From Kaistella polysaccharea (GTDB lineage Bacteria; Bacteroidota; Bacteroidia; Flavobacteriales; Weeksellaceae): a stretch of 64,000 nt of DNA. The translations under genes and the position numbers were made by a program. Where the stretch lies: NCBI RefSeq assembly GCF_020410745.1, contig NZ_CP084528.1, positions 682,001 through 746,000 on the forward strand, written 5' to 3'. Below the pieces are notes generated by a model. The model was not told the DNA's origin. It saw only the letters and a program-made list of their open reading frames with translations, and made no database searches. Position 1 is the stretch's first letter. Each line of letters starts with the position of its first letter. Shown piece after piece: positions 61,520 to 64,000 of the stretch.

Positions 61520-61627
61520 CTATTGCGAGACTCCGCCTCTTTTCACGTTTAGTTTTACGATTAAAGATTAGTGAAAAGTCCTTTAAATTTTTTGTTTTCT
61601 TTCGAAAATCCTCTTAATTGCATTTAT

Positions 61628-61654
61628 CTTTTGTGTCTTTTGTGTCTTTTGTGG
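61628..61654. repeat. three tandem 9-mers (cttttgtgt)
   Basis: cttttgtgt occurs at 61628-61636 and 61637-61645, then cttttgtgg at 61646-61654. It lies between lipB and trpA. The gap 61389-61685 otherwise holds repeat copy C. Confidence 0.7.
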
Positions 61655-61685
61655 TTTAAAAATTTATGGTCTCAAATTTATAAAA

Positions 61686-62423
61686 TTAATTTATTATGCT
61701 ACGAATAAAATCTTCTCCTTTTTTTGTCCAGTCATCATTATTCAGCAAAATATTCACGAAAGCTGTCCCGATAATTCCGCCATCTGCTTTTTCGGTAACC
61801 TTATCAAAATCAGATTTATTTTTAATTCCAAACCCAATCATCACCGGATTTTTCAAACCTAAATTCGCCAGTCGATTCAGATATTGTTCATTGTTGATTT
61901 CTTTTGCCTCATTTCCTGTCGTGGAAGAACTTGAGACCGCGTATAAAAATCCGGAACTTAAAGAATCCAAATATTTAATTCTTTCATCAGAAGTTTCTGG
62001 CGTCACCAAAAAGATAAAATTCAGATTGTTTTTTTCTAAAATCGATCTGTAGTTTTTCTCAAATTCCACGGGCGGTAAATCGGGAATAATCAAGCCAGAA
62101 ACTCCAGACTCTTTACATTCTTTACAAAATTCTTCAAATCCAAAACTTAAAACCGGATTAATATATCCCATCAAAATAATCGGAATATTCATTTCTGATT
62201 TTACTGTTTTTAATTGACCAAAAAGTTCCGCGATGGTCATTCCATTTTTCAACGCGATTTCATGTGCTTTCTGAATCACGGGTCCATCTGCAACCGGATC
62301 TGAATACGGCATTCCGATTTCGATATAATCTGCTCCGGAATTTTGGATTAATTTTAAAATTTCAGTCGTGTCTTTCAATTGGGGAATTCCCGCTGTGAAA
62401 TATATATTGAGTTTTTTTTTCAT
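61686..62423 (-). CDS. trpA: tryptophan synthase alpha chain
   Basis: 245 residues from the ATG at 62423, which follows the DoxX-like gene's stop with no overlap; the longer frame to 62447 would overlap that gene. Catalytic Glu35 in DYIEIGMPYSDP and Asp46 in VADGP are present, as are the loop and phosphate-site segments VSSSSTTGNE and GFGIKNKSD. It cleaves indole-3-glycerol phosphate and passes indole to TrpB. It is the last gene of a trpB-DoxX-trpA series on the minus strand. Confidence 0.95.
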   Translation of the reverse strand: MKKKLNIYFTAGIPQLKDTTEILKLIQNSGADYIEIGMPYSDPVADGPVIQKAHEIALKNGMTIAELFGQLKTVKSEMNIPIILMGYINPVLSFGFEEFCKECKESGVSGLIIPDLPPVEFEKNYRSILEKNNLNFIFLVTPETSDERIKYLDSLSSGFLYAVSSSSTTGNEAKEINNEQYLNRLANLGLKNPVMIGFGIKNKSDFDKVTEKADGGIIGTAFVNILLNNDDWTKKGEDFIRSIIN

Positions 62424-62424
62424 A

Positions 62425-62952
62425 TTATAACGTAAATCTGTTAACAAATAAAATTAAATAGTAGAGAAAAATAAAAAGTAAAATACTCATCAGTAAAACA
62501 TAAAAGATGTGTTTTAACAAGTGATTTGGATTGATGTTCTTTTGAATATTACTTATTTTTTTTAAGCCTTCCAAAAACGGGATGCGATTCAACCACAAAA
62601 TAAAAAAAACCAAAAGTTGTAACGTAATTGCACTGAAAAGTGCTGGGATTTCATAAAAGTAATCTTGTAAAATAACATTAATCAGTATTGAAGAAATCAG
62701 CAAACACCCAACAATTCTTGTCTTGGGAATAAGCAACAATATTGCTCCCACTACTTCAAATATTCCTAAAATAATAACGTACGGCTTCGAGTAGGAATAA
62801 AAATTCCACATAATTTTCATCCCAGCAAACTGATCATTATCAAACCCATGGAATTGCCAATATTTACCTAATCCAAAGATAACCATGATTCCTGCAACAT
62901 AAAGTACACAGGACCATTCAAATAGATTAAAGAACTCCTTTTTAGTAATCAT
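62425..62952 (-). CDS. DoxX-like four-helix membrane protein
   Basis: 175 residues with four membrane helices (about 12-30, 58-78, 82-100, 106-124) plus a C-terminal helix (about 148-170). The pattern [18 protein letters not shown] and [21 protein letters not shown] is DoxX-type (small hydrophobic quinone- or thiol-associated proteins). It sits inside the trp operon: its ATG overlaps the trpB stop by four bases and its stop is one base before trpA, so it is translationally coupled to both. A tryptophan link is not known for DoxX proteins. Confidence 0.82.
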   Translation of the reverse strand: MITKKEFFNLFEWSCVLYVAGIMVIFGLGKYWQFHGFDNDQFAGMKIMWNFYSYSKPYVIILGIFEVVGAILLLIPKTRIVGCLLISSILINVILQDYFYEIPALFSAITLQLLVFFILWLNRIPFLEGLKKISNIQKNINPNHLLKHIFYVLLMSILLFIFLYYLILFVNRFTL

Positions 62953-64000
62953 AGGTCTAAACGTGTCAGGTAAGTTTCCATATCCTTATCTCCCCGTCCA
63001 CTCAAACAAATCACGACAACTTCATCTTTTCCAAAACTTTTCTTTTCCAAAACTGCCAAAGCATGCGCAGATTCCAAGGCCGGAATAATTCCTTCAATCT
63101 GCGTCAGTTCAAAAGCAGACTTCAAAGCTTCATCATCAGTAATACTGAAAAATTCTGCTCTTTTTCCGGTGGCTAAATTTGCGTGAAAAGGTCCAATTCC
63201 AGGATAATCCAGTCCAGCAGAAATCGAATGTGGTTCGATGACTTGTCCGTCTTCAGTTTGCATGACCAAACTTTTACTACCGTGCAAAACTCCTAGAGTT
63301 CCCAAAAAAGTAGTCGCTGCAGATTTGCCCGAATGAATCCCAAAACCACCCGCTTCGGCCGCAATAATTTTCACACTCGGTTCATCAACAAAATGGTAAA
63401 AAGTTCCCGCAGCATTACTTCCGCCTCCAACACAAGCGATTACAACATCAGGATTTTCCCGTCCGATCTTTTCCTTTAACTGCCATTTTATTTCTTCCGA
63501 AATCACACTTTGAAACCTTGCTACCAAATCCGGGAAAGGATGCGGACCAACCACACTTCCAATAATATAATGCGTTGTGGTGGCATTATTAATCCAATCT
63601 CTCAACGCTTCATTTACAGCATCTTTCAAGGTTTTAGATCCAGAGGTCGCAGGAATAACCGTTGCACCCAACATTTTCATTCTACCAACATTTGGTGCTT
63701 GCCGAGCAATGTCAACTTCTCCCATGTAAATAATACATTCTAAACCAAGTAATGCACAGGCAGTCGCAGTTGCAACGCCGTGTTGTCCAGCGCCAGTTTC
63801 TGCAATAATTCGGTGTTTCCCTAATTTTTTTGCCAGTAAGGCTTGCCCCAAAGCATTGTTAATTTTATGCGCACCAGTATGGTTTAAATCTTCTCTTTTC
63901 AGATAAACTTGCGTCTGATATTTTTCGCTCAAATTCTTTGCAAAATATAACGGAGTAGCACGACCAACGTAATTTTTCAACAAGTCTTGGTATTCTTCCT
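62949..64000 (-). CDS. trpB: tryptophan synthase beta chain, 5' end beyond the window
   Basis: About 350 residues visible, the frame continuing through base 64000, so the N terminus (normally ~45-50 more residues) is missing. Motifs: [41 protein letters not shown] with the PLP Lys in [22 protein letters not shown] (phosphate-binding) and [11 protein letters not shown]. It condenses indole with serine. A likely first in-window start is a TTG and not the real start. The stop overlaps the DoxX-like gene (ATGA). Confidence 0.95.
   Translation of the reverse strand, partial: EEYQDLLKNYVGRATPLYFAKNLSEKYQTQVYLKREDLNHTGAHKINNALGQALLAKKLGKHRIIAETGAGQHGVATATACALLGLECIIYMGEVDIARQAPNVGRMKMLGATVIPATSGSKTLKDAVNEALRDWINNATTTHYIIGSVVGPHPFPDLVARFQSVISEEIKWQLKEKIGRENPDVVIACVGGGSNAAGTFYHFVDEPSVKIIAAEAGGFGIHSGKSAATTFLGTLGVLHGSKSLVMQTEDGQVIEPHSISAGLDYPGIGPFHANLATGKRAEFFSITDDEALKSAFELTQIEGIIPALESAHALAVLEKKSFGKDEVVVICLSGRGDKDMETYLTRLDL

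Overview
The window looks like chromosomal DNA of a flavobacterium in the Chryseobacterium/Kaistella group (Weeksellaceae, Bacteroidota). The evidence is low GC content, many promoters of the Bacteroidota type (-7 element TAnnTTTG), and a family gene set typical of that group: a DPP-IV-like S9 peptidase, a DUF5686 outer-membrane protein, a BT_3928-type DoxX protein, DUF1599, TIGR02117, a GTG-started recG, and CxxC/Met-rich copper proteins carrying the 'CPMHP...CPKCGM' metal-binding module. Genus placement is an inference from protein flavour, not a computed result. No phage, transposase, integrase, CRISPR array or rRNA was seen. There is one tRNA gene, tRNA-Leu(CAA).

Layout. 1-9.5 kb is a peptide-use region: the C-terminal half of an S9 dipeptidyl peptidase, a membrane-anchored unknown, a LytS/LytTR two-component pair, three consecutive proton-dependent peptide transporters (POT family) and an exported thioredoxin-like protein. 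9.6-25.1 kb is mostly housekeeping: recG, a DUF5686 barrel with a small partner gene, folP diverging from a DUF1599/DoxX/TerB/tpiA operon, clpP-dnaG, an isoaspartyl peptidase with tsaE, ald with a small membrane protein, and tyrA. 25.4-36.2 kb holds sdaA, a hydrolase, YceI, glucokinase, a small barrel protein, rhodanese, queG, TIGR02117, a glutamate-receptor-like potassium channel, and a YceI-porin-YceI-like trio.

36.9-54.1 kb contains psd followed by a long minus-strand copper/silver-handling cluster of 13 genes. In transcription order these are: a Cys-rich exported protein, a DUF3347 lipoprotein, CusA split into two ORFs, a TolC-like channel, two CusB-like adaptor lipoproteins, a haem-binding protein, an AraC-type regulator with an N-terminal CxxC metal-binding segment, a second DUF3347 protein, a CopA-type P1B ATPase, a DUF305 membrane protein, and a multicopper oxidase fused to a C-terminal CopB-like barrel. 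Together they would pump Cu(I)/Ag(I) from cytoplasm to periplasm (CopA), across the outer membrane (CusABC), and oxidise Cu(I) in the periplasm or at the outer membrane. The cluster ends near tRNA-Leu.

54.5-64 kb is housekeeping again: a PhnP-like hydrolase, a large conserved unknown, a GAF/free-Met-sulfoxide reductase, GNAT, an E2 acyltransferase, a monooxygenase, an exported peptide-deformylase-like protein lacking the normal Cys ligand, lipB, and trpA-DoxX-trpB, with trpB running off the window. Several intergenic gaps carry interspersed repeats: a GC-rich 'gcgagcgaagcgagcg' family, a degenerate heptamer tract and short tandem or inverted repeats.
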